NCBI GenBank assembly: GCA_018222965.1
Contig: JAAEZH010000006.1
Location: 101,942-165,941 of the forward strand
DNA from: Bacteroidota bacterium
GTDB lineage: Bacteria; Bacteroidota; Bacteroidia; Chitinophagales; Saprospiraceae
DNA: 64,000 bases
Direction of reading: 5' to 3'
This document shows, one piece after another, positions 17,570 through 26,407 of this stretch; the first letter of the stretch is position 1, and every line of letters starts with the position of its first letter. The position numbers were made by a program, and so were the translations under genes. The notes beneath the pieces were generated by a model. The model was not told where the DNA came from. It ran no database searches and was given only the letters and a program-made list of their open reading frames with translations.

Positions 17570-17605
17570 ATTCAAAATTCTTCATTCAAAATTCTCCATT
17601 CAAGG
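17570..17605 (+). repeat. Short tandem repeat before the HD-NTF2 gene
   Basis: ATTCAAAATTCTTC (17570-17583) is followed directly by ATTCAAAATTCTCC (17584-17597) and a partial third copy. It lies in the leader of the gene starting at 17628. Confidence 0.7.
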
Positions 17606-17627
17606 TTTTACATTTTACATTGTGCCT

Positions 17628-18539
17628 ATGCAAAACCTGCTCTTTCTGGATCCGCGTGAGAAACGCTTTTTTGAGGCTGTCGCCGAATGGCATGCCGATC
17701 ACAAACGAAAGTATACCGGGCTTCCTTATACCACACACTTGCTTAATGTCGCTCAATCTGTTCAGGATCTAAAACATAACACTATTCTTACAGCTGCTGC
17801 TTTGGGCCATGATCTGTTTGAAGATACTTCCTGTACAGAAAAAGAATTACAGGCTACCCTGCTGGATGCAGGATACAATCGATCCGAAAGCCGCGAAATT
17901 ATAGACCTGATTTATGAGCTAACAGATGAATTCACAGCAGAGAAGCACCCGGACAAAAACCGGAAATTGCGAAAAAAGCTGGAAGCTAAGCGCCTGGCAA
18001 GCTGCAGCAAAAATGCCCAAACGATCAAATATGCCGACCTGATTGATAACGCCCTCGATATTGCCAAAAACGACGCGGGCTTCTTTGTAAATTACCACCG
18101 GGAAATGGGAGATACCCTCCAGAGAATGAATCGGGGAAATATGAAGCTTTACAGTCGAGCCATGCGAGTGTGGCACGAATTGCTGGAGCAACAAAATGAC
18201 GACAGCGCCCAGACTTTGGTAAAGGCATACTTGAAAGCCCTGGGTAAAGGGGATGTGCGGGAATTGCTGAAACTTTTTACGGATGATGCCCGCGTTTTCT
18301 CTCCCCGATACGGAGAGCAGGCCGCTTCCACCTTCTTTCCCGACTTATTTAAGGATACGGCCAAATCCGAATTGCATCTGTATGATGTGTTTCAATCCCC
18401 CGGTGGAGATATTTGTGCGTATTTTCACTACGACTGGACATTGAATTCGGGCGAACTGATCTCTTTCGATGTCTGTGATGTTATGACTATGAGCGAAGAT
18501 CGGAAGATCCGTGAGTTGCGCATTATTTATTCGACCTGA
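17628..18539 (+). CDS. SpoT/Mesh1-like HD hydrolase fused to an NTF2-like domain
   Basis: Encodes 303 aa from ATG 17628; the longer frame from 17538 starts inside an AT-rich tandem repeat. Residues 1-180 form an HD domain. The metal ligands fit alarmone hydrolases: His37 (YTTHLLN), His61-Asp62 with Glu65-Asp66 (HDLFEDT) and Asp137 (KYADLIDN). HDxxED is the signature of (p)ppGpp hydrolases of the SpoT and Mesh1 type, so hydrolysis of ppGpp or a similar nucleotide is a reasonable inference. Residues about 188-303 (AYLKALGKGDVRELLKLFTD onward) resemble a SnoaL/NTF2-like domain, a fusion I do not know from described small alarmone hydrolases. The radical SAM gene starts 2 bp after its stop, so the two are likely co-transcribed. 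Confidence 0.8.
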   Translation: MQNLLFLDPREKRFFEAVAEWHADHKRKYTGLPYTTHLLNVAQSVQDLKHNTILTAAALGHDLFEDTSCTEKELQATLLDAGYNRSESREIIDLIYELTDEFTAEKHPDKNRKLRKKLEAKRLASCSKNAQTIKYADLIDNALDIAKNDAGFFVNYHREMGDTLQRMNRGNMKLYSRAMRVWHELLEQQNDDSAQTLVKAYLKALGKGDVRELLKLFTDDARVFSPRYGEQAASTFFPDLFKDTAKSELHLYDVFQSPGGDICAYFHYDWTLNSGELISFDVCDVMTMSEDRKIRELRIIYST

Positions 18540-18541
18540 TT

Positions 18542-19585
18542 ATGGCTCGCATTTATTCCAAAGACCTGTTGAACTTCCTGCGCAAACAACGCCCGGGCAG
18601 ACTTTGGAATGCCCTTAAAGTATGGAGCAGTTACCATCTTACCCGCCTCCTGCGAAGGCCGGTAGTTTGGGGGTTACCTATCACGCTTTCCATCGAACCC
18701 ACAACGGCCTGTAACCTGCGATGCCCGGAATGCCCCAGTGGGTTACGCGCTTTTTCCCGTCCCACCGGCAATTTAAAGACCGACTTTTTTCGAAAGACCA
18801 TAGATGAAGTAGCCTCCCGATTGATGTACCTGATCTTCTATTTTCAGGGGGAACCTTATATCAATCCCAACTTCCTGGACATGGTCAAATATGCTTCAGA
18901 AAAAGGGGTTTATACAATCACCAGTACCAACGGCCATTTCCTCAATGATGAAAATGCCCGAGAGACTATTGAGTCTGGCCTGGATCGCCTGATTATTTCA
19001 ATAGACGGCACCACTCAGGAGGTTTACGAACAATACCGCAAAGAAGGAAAACTGGAATCCGTTCTCCAGGGGGCCCGAAATGTGGTGAAGTGGAAAAAGA
19101 AACTGAATTCTGCCACCCCGCATATTATTTTTCAATTTCTGGTGGTTCGGCCAAATGAACATCAGATTGATGATGCCAGAGCGCTTGCACAGGAAATAGG
19201 AGTGGATGAACTCAAGCTGAAAAGCGCGCAGGTTTACGACTATGAAAACGGGAATCCCTTGATTCCGGAAAACGAAAAGTACGCCCGATATGCCCAACAG
19301 GCTGACGGAAGCTGGCAAGTAAAGAATAAACTACTCAACCATTGTTGGAAACTGTGGCATGCGAGTGTGATCACCTGGGACGGATTGATTGTCCCTTGTT
19401 GTTTTGACAAAGATGCCCAACACCAACTGGGAGATCTGAAGCAGGGTTCCTTTAAATCGCAATGGCACAGTGATGCCTATATGGGCTTTCGCCGAATGCT
19501 TTTAGAGGGCAGGGATAAAATTGACATCTGTACCAATTGTACCGAAGGTTGTAAGGTCCATTTGAATGCAACTTCTGCCGGATAA
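18542..19585 (+). CDS. Radical SAM protein with SPASM domain
   Basis: Encodes 347 aa. The radical SAM cluster ligands are Cys57, Cys61 and Cys64 (ACNLRCPEC). Core strands continue with LIFYFQGEPYINPNF and LIISIDGTTQEVYEQYR. The C-terminal SPASM region supplies further cysteines (LLNHCWKLW, VPCCFDKD, CTNCTEGC), probably holding auxiliary [4Fe-4S] clusters. The length of about 350 aa and the IEPTTACNLRCPEC style match a broad group of SPASM proteins acting on peptides, sugars or cell-envelope substrates. The reaction cannot be stated. It starts 2 bp after the HD-NTF2 gene. No obvious RiPP precursor gene is seen nearby. Confidence 0.88.
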   Translation: MARIYSKDLLNFLRKQRPGRLWNALKVWSSYHLTRLLRRPVVWGLPITLSIEPTTACNLRCPECPSGLRAFSRPTGNLKTDFFRKTIDEVASRLMYLIFYFQGEPYINPNFLDMVKYASEKGVYTITSTNGHFLNDENARETIESGLDRLIISIDGTTQEVYEQYRKEGKLESVLQGARNVVKWKKKLNSATPHIIFQFLVVRPNEHQIDDARALAQEIGVDELKLKSAQVYDYENGNPLIPENEKYARYAQQADGSWQVKNKLLNHCWKLWHASVITWDGLIVPCCFDKDAQHQLGDLKQGSFKSQWHSDAYMGFRRMLLEGRDKIDICTNCTEGCKVHLNATSAG

Positions 19586-19925
19586 AGAAGGTCTCTGGAA
19601 AGCGCTTCAAAACATTTTTAGAGAAAAACATGGATTTATCGCATTTTTTTGCGTTAATGAGTGGTTTAATTCTTGTGCATGCAAAATAATCTTTGCATCT
19701 TTGTTTTCCGCCGGTACTTAATCCCAATATCATTTTCCCTCATCATTTTTGGGCGCTCTAAAAAGCGTTCCGGCTTATAGCAAGACTTGATGGCAATTAG
19801 CTGTTGGTAAAGAGAACACAAAACCCAGCTAACACAGACGGAATCCTGAACATACTAGTCGGGAGCCCGTTTATTGTATTGGTCATATTAGCTTCTCAAA
19901 AGGGAGCAAAAATAGTAGTAGCGAA
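19586..19925. other. 340-bp intergenic region with possible promoter and leader
   Basis: No convincing ORF or RNA gene is seen. A promoter-like pair TTG (19673-19675), 20-nt spacer, CATCTTTG (19696-19703) has one mismatch to the Bacteroidota consensus. A transcript from it would give a leader of about 215 nt to the TPR gene. A small hairpin (CGCT/AGCG near 19753-19766) lies within that leader. Confidence 0.4.
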
Positions 19926-20951
19926 ATGGATACCTACAAAACAATCTACTCCGGACGTCTGGAGTTCGGATCGGAGCGCAGCTTCGAGAAGGTGCAAGAA
20001 ATGTTTGAGCACCGCACGGAAAATTATTACCGCAATGACATCTGCCTTTCCGCGGAAGAAATTTTCGATGAAGAAACCAGAAGCCTGAATGTTCCTCGCT
20101 CGCTGTCAGAAGCTACTCTCAAGTCGTGGCGAAATACCATTAATTTATTAGAATATACCTCTGAGTATGCCATCGCAGGCCAGTTCTTTGCCTGGCGCAC
20201 ATCCGGCGGTAAAATGCTCGAAGCCAAGATTGTAGAACCTCAGGGTGACAAGACCGCTACGCAGGCTTACCTGAAAGGCCGTAAGCTTGTTGATCAGGAG
20301 GGCAAGGAAGCTGAAGCAAAAAAAGCGCTCAGCAGAGCCATCGAAAAGTTTGAACGTCACGCACTTGCCTATGAACGTCGTGGATACGTAAACTTCCGAC
20401 TCGAAAACTACAAAGACGCAGAATACGATTTTACCAAGAGTATTGGTATCAACCCAAATAATGCAGAACCGCATTATGGTCGGGCAAAGGTTTATCTCAA
20501 ACAGGATAAACTGAAGGAAGCTATTCCGGATTTGGCCATGACCATTAAGCGATCTATTCCGCACCAGCCATTGTATTACATCGCTCGCCGCATCAAAGGC
20601 GATTGCCACATGGCCTTGGGCGAATACAAGCTCGCTGCTACAGAATACCGTCTGTTTACTAAACGCAATTTTGATGAGACCAATCCGAATTACGCCATGC
20701 GTTCCACGGTTTGGCACAATTACGGAAAAGCACTGCTGGAATTGGATCAGGTGAAAGAATCAATCGAAGCGTTTAACCAATCAATTACACTGGGAGATAA
20801 AGTCGACGAAACCATAGAAATGGAACGTTTGCTTTACCGTGGACTGGCACGTCAAAAAGCCGGCGAAGCAGATTTTCAGAAAGATTGGAAGGAAGCAGCC
20901 GGGCTTGGTTCCGAAAAAGCAGCAGAATTGCTTGAAGAAGCAGGGGTTTAA
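19926..20951 (+). CDS. TPR-repeat protein upstream of PorE-like gene
   Basis: Encodes 341 aa with no signal peptide or membrane helix. The first 110 residues form a non-repeat domain (YKTIYSGRLEFGSERSFEKV). From about residue 115 four to five TPR units follow: AYERRGYVNFRLENYKDAEY, AEPHYGRAKVYLKQDKLKEA, KGDCHMALGEYKLAATEYR and VWHNYGKALLELDQVKESIE. These should make a peptide-binding superhelix. The gene ends 35 bp before the PorE-like OmpA gene on the same strand, so joint transcription is likely. The specific partner is unknown. Confidence 0.8.
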   Translation: MDTYKTIYSGRLEFGSERSFEKVQEMFEHRTENYYRNDICLSAEEIFDEETRSLNVPRSLSEATLKSWRNTINLLEYTSEYAIAGQFFAWRTSGGKMLEAKIVEPQGDKTATQAYLKGRKLVDQEGKEAEAKKALSRAIEKFERHALAYERRGYVNFRLENYKDAEYDFTKSIGINPNNAEPHYGRAKVYLKQDKLKEAIPDLAMTIKRSIPHQPLYYIARRIKGDCHMALGEYKLAATEYRLFTKRNFDETNPNYAMRSTVWHNYGKALLELDQVKESIEAFNQSITLGDKVDETIEMERLLYRGLARQKAGEADFQKDWKEAAGLGSEKAAELLEEAGV

Positions 20952-20986
20952 TACAACCCAAAACACTTCCTTTCCGTTTATTGGAT

Positions 20987-22951
20987 ATGAATATGTACAG
21001 ATTGTTGGTCTTTGGACTGCTTTTCTGCCTGCTCCCTATTGGGGTACAGGCACAATATACTTCCCTGGATAATGCTTCCGGCAAGCAACGAAAGACTTAT
21101 GACAAGGCTATGGAGTATATCTCCCGCGGCGATTACAGCCGGGCCAAACATCAGTTGCTCCAAATCTTAAATGAGGACTCCACCTTCATTGATGCACATA
21201 TCCAATTAGCTTATATTTATTACGATCAGGATAATTATGCCCTGGCCGAGCGAGGCATGGAAAGAGCACTCAAGCTTGATCCGCACTATAAAGATTTTTT
21301 ATACTATCAACTTGGACTAACCGAATACAGGCAAAATAAAATGCTTGAAGCGACCGGGCATTTTGAAACTTTTCTCGAAACGGGCGACGGTGGCGAGCGC
21401 GAACGAGAAAGCGCGCAAGAGTATTTGGAGTTGGCGGCCTTCGCTGCCAATGCCATGCGGAATCCGGTCCCCTTCAAACCCGAACCCTTACCTGTAACCA
21501 TTAATACCGACAATGCGGAGTATTTGCCTTGCCTTACGGCGGATGGCGAACGCATGATCTTTACCCGGGTTGTTGATGGTGGGGAAGATTTCTACGAGTC
21601 AATCCTGGAGGATGGAGTTTGGCAGGAAGCCACAGCTATCGACGCTATCAATACAGAAGATAATGAAGGGGCACAATGTATCAGTCCGGATGGGCGGTAC
21701 ATGGTTTTTACCCGCTGTTTCCCGGAGTACATGCACCGCTCCTGTGATCTGTTTTTTGCAGAAAAGATCGGATCCCGATGGACAACACCCCGGGCAATTG
21801 GTCTTCCAATCAATACGCCCAGCTGGGAGTCCCAACCTTCTCTTTCCCCCAACGGAAAAGAACTTTATTTTGCGAGCAACCGTCGTGGCTCGCTCGGCGG
21901 GAAAGACCTTTGGGTGAGTTACCGGCAGGCAGACGGCTCCTGGAGCGAACCGGAGAATCTGGGGCCAAAGATCAATACTTCCGCATCGGATCAATCGCCT
22001 TTCATCCATCCCGATAATCAGACCCTCTACTTCATGTCGAGCGGTCATCCCGGCCTTGGCGGGCACGATCTTTACGTAAGTCGCAGGGATAGCACCGGTG
22101 CCTGGGGAACCCCCGAAAACCTGGGATATCCGATCAATACCAAAGCCAATGAAGGAGCATTGATCATTAGCCTGGATGGTAAAACGGGATATTTTGCGAC
22201 CGATCAAATCGATCCGGCAAATCCGGAAGATTCTTCTTTTGAGGGAATCCGTTCGAATCGAACAACCGATATTTTTTCCTTTGAATTGTATCCGGCAGCG
22301 CGTCCGGCCCCCGTAACTTATGTTCGGGCCCGGGTTTTTGATGCGGTGTCAAAAGATCCCCTGGTTGCTCAGGCCACTTTCGTGGAATTGTCGGAAGATC
22401 GGGAGTGGGCTTCCTCATTGACCAATCTGCGAGGAGAGTTTTTGGTGGTTTTGCCTTCCGGCGAAGATTATGCATTAAACGTATCCAAAGAGGGCTATTT
22501 CTTTCATTCGGAAAATTTTAATTTTTCGGGCGATTACCCCATTACGGAACCCTACACGCTGGATATATACCTGCAACCTATTCCGGACAGTCCGGAAGGA
22601 ATGGATGCCGGTGAGCCCATTGTCCTGCGAAATATCTTCTTCGAGTTTGACAAGGACATCCTCAAGTCTGAATCCAAGACAGAGTTGGAATTGCTCCATC
22701 AGTTACTGGTCGATTACCCTCAAATGAAAATCCAGATCAACGGACATACAGACAGTGAAGGCGATGATGCCTACAACCAAAACCTATCTGAGCGCCGGGC
22801 AAAATCGGTCAAAGAATACCTGGTCAAAGCAGGTATTGATCCGAAAAGGTTAAGCTATAAAGGATTCGGCGAAAGCCGCCCAATTGCTACCAACGACACC
22901 CCCGAAGGCCGCCAGTTAAATCGAAGGACCGAGTTTGAAATTGTGGAGTGA
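20987..22951 (+). CDS. PorE-like TPR-PD40-CRD-OmpA protein
   Basis: Encodes 654 aa. A signal peptide covers about residues 1-22 (ends GVQAQ) and lacks a lipobox cysteine. TPRs occupy about 30-125 (AYIYYDQDNYALAERGMERA). A PD40/WD40-like propeller spans about 160-430, with repeated blades such as CISPDGRYMVFTR and SLSPNGKELYFASNRRGS. A carboxypeptidase-regulatory-like fold lies at about 442-525. The C-terminal OmpA domain runs from about 545, with peptidoglycan-binding INGHTDSEGDDAYNQNLSERR and FGESRP. This four-part order is that of Porphyromonas PorE, a T9SS component that binds peptidoglycan; PorE is a lipoprotein, unlike this one. Bacteroidota carry several paralogs, so the T9SS role is plausible, not proven. 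ATG 20987 is preferred over TTG 20981. Confidence 0.85.
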   Translation: MNMYRLLVFGLLFCLLPIGVQAQYTSLDNASGKQRKTYDKAMEYISRGDYSRAKHQLLQILNEDSTFIDAHIQLAYIYYDQDNYALAERGMERALKLDPHYKDFLYYQLGLTEYRQNKMLEATGHFETFLETGDGGERERESAQEYLELAAFAANAMRNPVPFKPEPLPVTINTDNAEYLPCLTADGERMIFTRVVDGGEDFYESILEDGVWQEATAIDAINTEDNEGAQCISPDGRYMVFTRCFPEYMHRSCDLFFAEKIGSRWTTPRAIGLPINTPSWESQPSLSPNGKELYFASNRRGSLGGKDLWVSYRQADGSWSEPENLGPKINTSASDQSPFIHPDNQTLYFMSSGHPGLGGHDLYVSRRDSTGAWGTPENLGYPINTKANEGALIISLDGKTGYFATDQIDPANPEDSSFEGIRSNRTTDIFSFELYPAARPAPVTYVRARVFDAVSKDPLVAQATFVELSEDREWASSLTNLRGEFLVVLPSGEDYALNVSKEGYFFHSENFNFSGDYPITEPYTLDIYLQPIPDSPEGMDAGEPIVLRNIFFEFDKDILKSESKTELELLHQLLVDYPQMKIQINGHTDSEGDDAYNQNLSERRAKSVKEYLVKAGIDPKRLSYKGFGESRPIATNDTPEGRQLNRRTEFEIVE

Positions 22952-23031
22952 AGTAGCATGGAGAAAGCTGGAAATTAATACCGGTAAAAAAGATATCATC
23001 CATATATTTGGAGTTGAAAACCACAACCCAA

Positions 23032-23658
23032 ATGAAACAATACCTATCCCTCTCCCTAATCCTATTCCTGACTCTCCTCCTCTCCTCCTGCTCCTCCGAA
23101 CCCAAAACACACATAAGCTTCAACCCGGAAAGCACTTACGATGCTGAAATTCAGAAGGGAGGTATGAGCATGAAGCTGCCTATTACCTTTAAGCGGAGTT
23201 CTCGTTATACAATTAAAAAGGATATGCCGGGTTTAGCAGAGGATCCGGATTTGTTGTATGCCACGCAAAGAACACTGGAAGGATTAGAGTTTAATGATGG
23301 TGAAATAGACCTTTTTATTGATACGGTTTCTTATGCCGTATTTTTTATCCAAAGCCTGGATAGAACGCCTCTTAGTCAGCAGGATGCTAAGATTTTAAAT
23401 AGTATGCTGGCGCAGGAATATCGGAACAATGAAGCCACTATTCCGGGATATTCTGCTGAGAAGGTAGTGGCCAATTTGAAAGGCGATGAAAAGAAGCAGG
23501 TGATGAAAATAAAATACAAAGTTGTTGATCCGGGCTATGATTTTGTAGAGTATCGCACCAGCTATTTTCTAACCACTCCCCAACGCAGTTTGTACATTCT
23601 GGAATCCTCCAGTCTGGAGGAAGACATGGAGCCTTTTGTCTGGTCGATAAAGGAATAA
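23032..23658 (+). CDS. Lipoprotein of unknown function
   Basis: Encodes 208 aa from ATG 23032 (the frame also opens at TTG 23008). Residues 1-20 are a lipoprotein signal with lipobox LLSSC, so the mature protein is anchored in a membrane, probably the outer one. The mature part has alternating beta-strand-like stretches and no motif I recognise. The gene is convergent with a - strand lipoprotein gene; the terminator between them lies 1-30 bp downstream. Confidence 0.75.
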   Translation: MKQYLSLSLILFLTLLLSSCSSEPKTHISFNPESTYDAEIQKGGMSMKLPITFKRSSRYTIKKDMPGLAEDPDLLYATQRTLEGLEFNDGEIDLFIDTVSYAVFFIQSLDRTPLSQQDAKILNSMLAQEYRNNEATIPGYSAEKVVANLKGDEKKQVMKIKYKVVDPGYDFVEYRTSYFLTTPQRSLYILESSSLEEDMEPFVWSIKE

Positions 23659-23686
23659 AAAAGGACCACACTTTCGTGTAGTCCTT
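23657..23686 (-). terminator. Terminator between convergent lipoprotein genes
   Basis: AAGGACCACAC and GTGTAGTCCTT pair (10 of 11) around loop TTTC. On the - strand it is followed by six T, so it mainly ends the - strand transcript from 24709. Confidence 0.75.
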
Positions 23687-23719
23687 ATGCAAATTTCTGT
23701 CCTTAAATCATATCATTTT

Positions 23720-24709
23720 CTATCGGGCGAATACGCCGAGTACGAGGTATGTAGTTGGGTCAGTAGTGTCGATCGCTTGTAGTGGATCGTGAACTACAAA
23801 GAACCCGTCGTATGTATTCAGAATATCGTCGTAGCTAAAGGAAGATACATTTACCCCCATTGCAGTACCTCCGTTTCCGGAAATGCCGCCGGCAAATACA
23901 TCACCATTTGGCGTTTCGTTGTAAGGTGTTCCGTTAGGTGTCGTAGCCGGATCAGCCATATCGTGTGCGTGGGTAGCATACATCTCACCGTCCATCGTAT
24001 TCATAATAGAAATCACGATACGAGACTGATCGTCTGCCAGCTCATCCACGCGGATTGTAGCTGTTACGTCATCGCTGTGCGTACCCTCATAAGCGAAGGT
24101 TGGCTCAAGCTGACCCGTGTTAAAGTCGTAAGAGAATGTCTGTGACTTGTAATCTGAGTCTCCCTGCTCGCGGGCAAAAGAACCTACAATAAGATAGGTG
24201 CTGATGTCAGCCGTATTAATTGGCTGAAGCGGGTCGTGAATCACGAAGAAACCTTCGTAAGAATTGATCAGGTCACCATAAGACATCGTCGCTTCCTGAG
24301 AAACACTTACAGTACCTCCGTTTCCTTCGGCCATTTGTGTTAGGATATCAGAATTAGGAGTCTCATTATAAGGTGTTCCATTAGGCGTTGTGGCCGGATC
24401 TGCAGCGTCGTGTGCATGAATGGCATACATTTCGCCATCAAGCGAATTTTCAATGGTTACCGTAATTTTGGTGTTTCCATTTTCCAGTTCTTCCAAAGCC
24501 AGCGAAGCGCTGAGGTCGGAAGGGTGTGTACCTGCATAAGGCGCAGACGGGACAGTCTGTCCATTGTGAAAATCATAGGAGAATTCGGTGCTGTCAAGCA
24601 TCGGATCCATCATGTCATCTTCTTTATCACAGGCAACGAAAGTGGTTAGAGAGAATGCTGCCAGACCAATAAAGACCCAGTTAGTCGGAATTAATTTCTT
24701 AAGCGTCAT
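23720..24709 (-). CDS. Lipoprotein with two tandem CHRD/SodC-like domains
   Basis: Encodes 329 aa. Residues 1-27 are a signal with lipobox FVAC at Cys27. Two domains of about 140 aa follow (about 42-185 and 190-329). Each contains FSYDF, YAGTH or YEGTH, DGEMYA, the block HAHDxADPATTPNGTPYNET, a GNGGT turn, and GFFVxHDPLQ. The His-rich HxHD plus later HDP layout recalls CHRD or Cu/Zn superoxide dismutase-like beta sandwiches, so metal binding is an inference. The 16-codon stretch for DPATTPNGTPYNETPN is identical in protein but differs at nine third-codon positions between copies, showing an old duplication kept by selection. Downstream terminator at 23657-23686. Confidence 0.8.
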   Translation of the reverse strand: MTLKKLIPTNWVFIGLAAFSLTTFVACDKEDDMMDPMLDSTEFSYDFHNGQTVPSAPYAGTHPSDLSASLALEELENGNTKITVTIENSLDGEMYAIHAHDAADPATTPNGTPYNETPNSDILTQMAEGNGGTVSVSQEATMSYGDLINSYEGFFVIHDPLQPINTADISTYLIVGSFAREQGDSDYKSQTFSYDFNTGQLEPTFAYEGTHSDDVTATIRVDELADDQSRIVISIMNTMDGEMYATHAHDMADPATTPNGTPYNETPNGDVFAGGISGNGGTAMGVNVSSFSYDDILNTYDGFFVVHDPLQAIDTTDPTTYLVLGVFAR

Positions 24710-24808
24710 AATTTATTTTGTTCAATTATTGTTTCTACTCATACTTACGTAGAGAGAGACGCTTTTGGATTTATTTCCGATAGGTTTTTATTTTATTTCC
24801 TAAATATT

Positions 24809-25591
24809 TTAAGTCCCCTCCGCCAACAGAAACCAGTAAACAAGGCTTATTCGGGCGAATTGTTGGTTTGTTTTTGTGCCTTCCGGCGAATCTTTTAAAA
24901 AGTCCATGAAGCCATAAGAGTAACTCAAACGCAACTGTAAATCATTGAAGCGGTAGCCCATGCCCAGTGTGGCACCTGCATCCAATCGATTAAAAAGATC
25001 GGTGTTGCTGGACTCCGTGTATTCGGAATCTTCTGCCTCAGGCAAAAAGAAACTGAGGGTGCCGCTTGGATCCAGAGAGTCAATTTCGATAGATTGTAAT
25101 AAAGGAATGACCGTTTCCGTAAGTCGGCGGGTTCTTACGGTAGTCAGAATGTTTACATAAGCCCCGGCGAATACCTGAAGATTTTCATTACCATATTGAA
25201 TATGCAAAGGGATCTGCAGATAATTCAGGCGGTAATTGTTGGATATCTTTCGGCGGGTATCCAGATTGAGACCGGGAATGCCCAATAAGGCTTCCAGATC
25301 AATCTCTCCAAACTGGCCTAAAGGTCCTAACTCATCAACCAGATTTCCAATCTCATTTACTTCCCTTCGCTGCCGAAGCTGGCTGAAAAACAAACCGCTG
25401 TTTAAGGACAATTTGTCTGAAAAGGAATAGCTGGCATTTAATCCGGCATGAGGAGCTAGCAGAAAAGTGCGTCCGAGTTGTGTTTTTTCATTCGGAATGA
25501 TATTGCTGCCCAGCTCAATGCCAAATTCGAGTTGTTGAGCCTGTATCGAAAGGCTGCAAAAAGCCAGCAGGGTAATTACTAAAATGCGCAT
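24809..25591 (-). CDS. Outer-membrane beta-barrel protein, PorT-like family
   Basis: Encodes 260 aa from ATG 25591, giving a clean signal peptide (MRILVITLLAFCSLSIQAQ). The frame extends upstream to a TTG at 25663 that overlaps the previous stop, but that adds a non-signal extension. Alternating amphipathic strands (LEFGIELGSNI, GLNASYSFSDKLSLNSGLFF, LNYLQIPLHIQYG, LQLRLSYSYGFMDF, ARISLVYWF) and an aromatic C-terminus indicate an eight-stranded or larger barrel of the outer membrane beta-barrel/PorT type. It follows a secreted dioxygenase-like gene by 68 bp. Ligand or role is unknown. Confidence 0.8.
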   Translation of the reverse strand: MRILVITLLAFCSLSIQAQQLEFGIELGSNIIPNEKTQLGRTFLLAPHAGLNASYSFSDKLSLNSGLFFSQLRQRREVNEIGNLVDELGPLGQFGEIDLEALLGIPGLNLDTRRKISNNYRLNYLQIPLHIQYGNENLQVFAGAYVNILTTVRTRRLTETVIPLLQSIEIDSLDPSGTLSFFLPEAEDSEYTESSNTDLFNRLDAGATLGMGYRFNDLQLRLSYSYGFMDFLKDSPEGTKTNQQFARISLVYWFLLAEGT

Positions 25592-25659
25592 TTGGTCGTT
25601 TTTGATTGCTCCCAAGATATAATTTTGTAGCGAAGAAATACGACCTGTCAGCTTAGCGA

Positions 25660-26304
25660 TCAATAGTCTTCCACATGCAAACCGAGAACAATGTCTCTTT
25701 GGTATACAGTTACACCGTTTTGAGTGTCTTCTGCCAGCAGGACGCCCGAACCACCACGTGGCTTTTCTGCATTTCGCTTTTGGTCGGTCAAGTAAGGATC
25801 ATCCTCAAAATAGTAAGCAGCTATGTAGTAGGGTATGCAACAATCCTCTTTGATGAAAGGATGAATATGTGCCGGATTCTCGGTGCCGGGATAGGAAGCC
25901 GGCCTTAAGGTGTAAAAGGTATAACGGCCATCCGCGCCGGTCTTTAACCAGGTACGCAATTTGCCGTGGCGTCTTGCCCACAGCGTACCACCTTCTTCAG
26001 GAGGGTAAACCCCGGTTTGATCGGTATGGTGTACATATAATATAACTCCCTCAGCAGGTGTTTTTCCATCCGGCTTGTAAATGGTGCCTGTCACTTTGAT
26101 CTTCGGACCCTCATTCCAAAAGTCCGGCATGGTATCGACAGCAGTTAATTTTCGATCGCCATATTCCAGTGTAGCTTCACATCCTTCACAGTAGCCACCA
26201 ACTTCCCGCTCTTCCTGTTGTGCTTGTGGAGCAGGAGGTGCAGATTGAGCACAGGCGGATATAAAAATTCCGAGGTAAAACAGGAAAGGCAATAAAGATT
26301 TCAT
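25660..26304 (-). CDS. Lipoprotein with intradiol ring-cleavage dioxygenase-like domain
   Basis: Encodes 214 aa. A lipoprotein signal covers residues 1-18 (lipobox FISAC). The mature protein has KVTGTIYKPDGKTPAEGVI, HHTDQTGVYPP, GRYTFYTLRPASYPG and PAHIHPFI, the beta-sandwich pattern of intradiol dioxygenases. Classic enzymes use two Tyr and two His for Fe(III); here Tyr of GVYPP, Tyr of ASYPG or RYTFY, and the HIH pair are candidates. Secreted Bacteroidota members of this group are common and their substrates are mostly unknown. An extra CxxC (YCEGCE) and a CC pair (KEDCCIPYY) are present. Activity is inferred only. Confidence 0.82.
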   Translation of the reverse strand: MKSLLPFLFYLGIFISACAQSAPPAPQAQQEEREVGGYCEGCEATLEYGDRKLTAVDTMPDFWNEGPKIKVTGTIYKPDGKTPAEGVILYVHHTDQTGVYPPEEGGTLWARRHGKLRTWLKTGADGRYTFYTLRPASYPGTENPAHIHPFIKEDCCIPYYIAAYYFEDDPYLTDQKRNAEKPRGGSGVLLAEDTQNGVTVYQRDIVLGLHVEDY

Positions 26305-26407
26305 GACAGGTTTTATTACAATGACAGGCGATTACCCGGCAGGGATGCCTCTTACTTCCCGGCTGTTATCATTCGGCAAGGCCTGGAAGGCCGCAAGCCA
26401 AAAACAA

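Noticed and set aside
17538..17627. Longer start for the HD-NTF2 protein
   Set aside because: The extension is encoded by an AT-rich tandem repeat, and the HD domain is complete from 17628.
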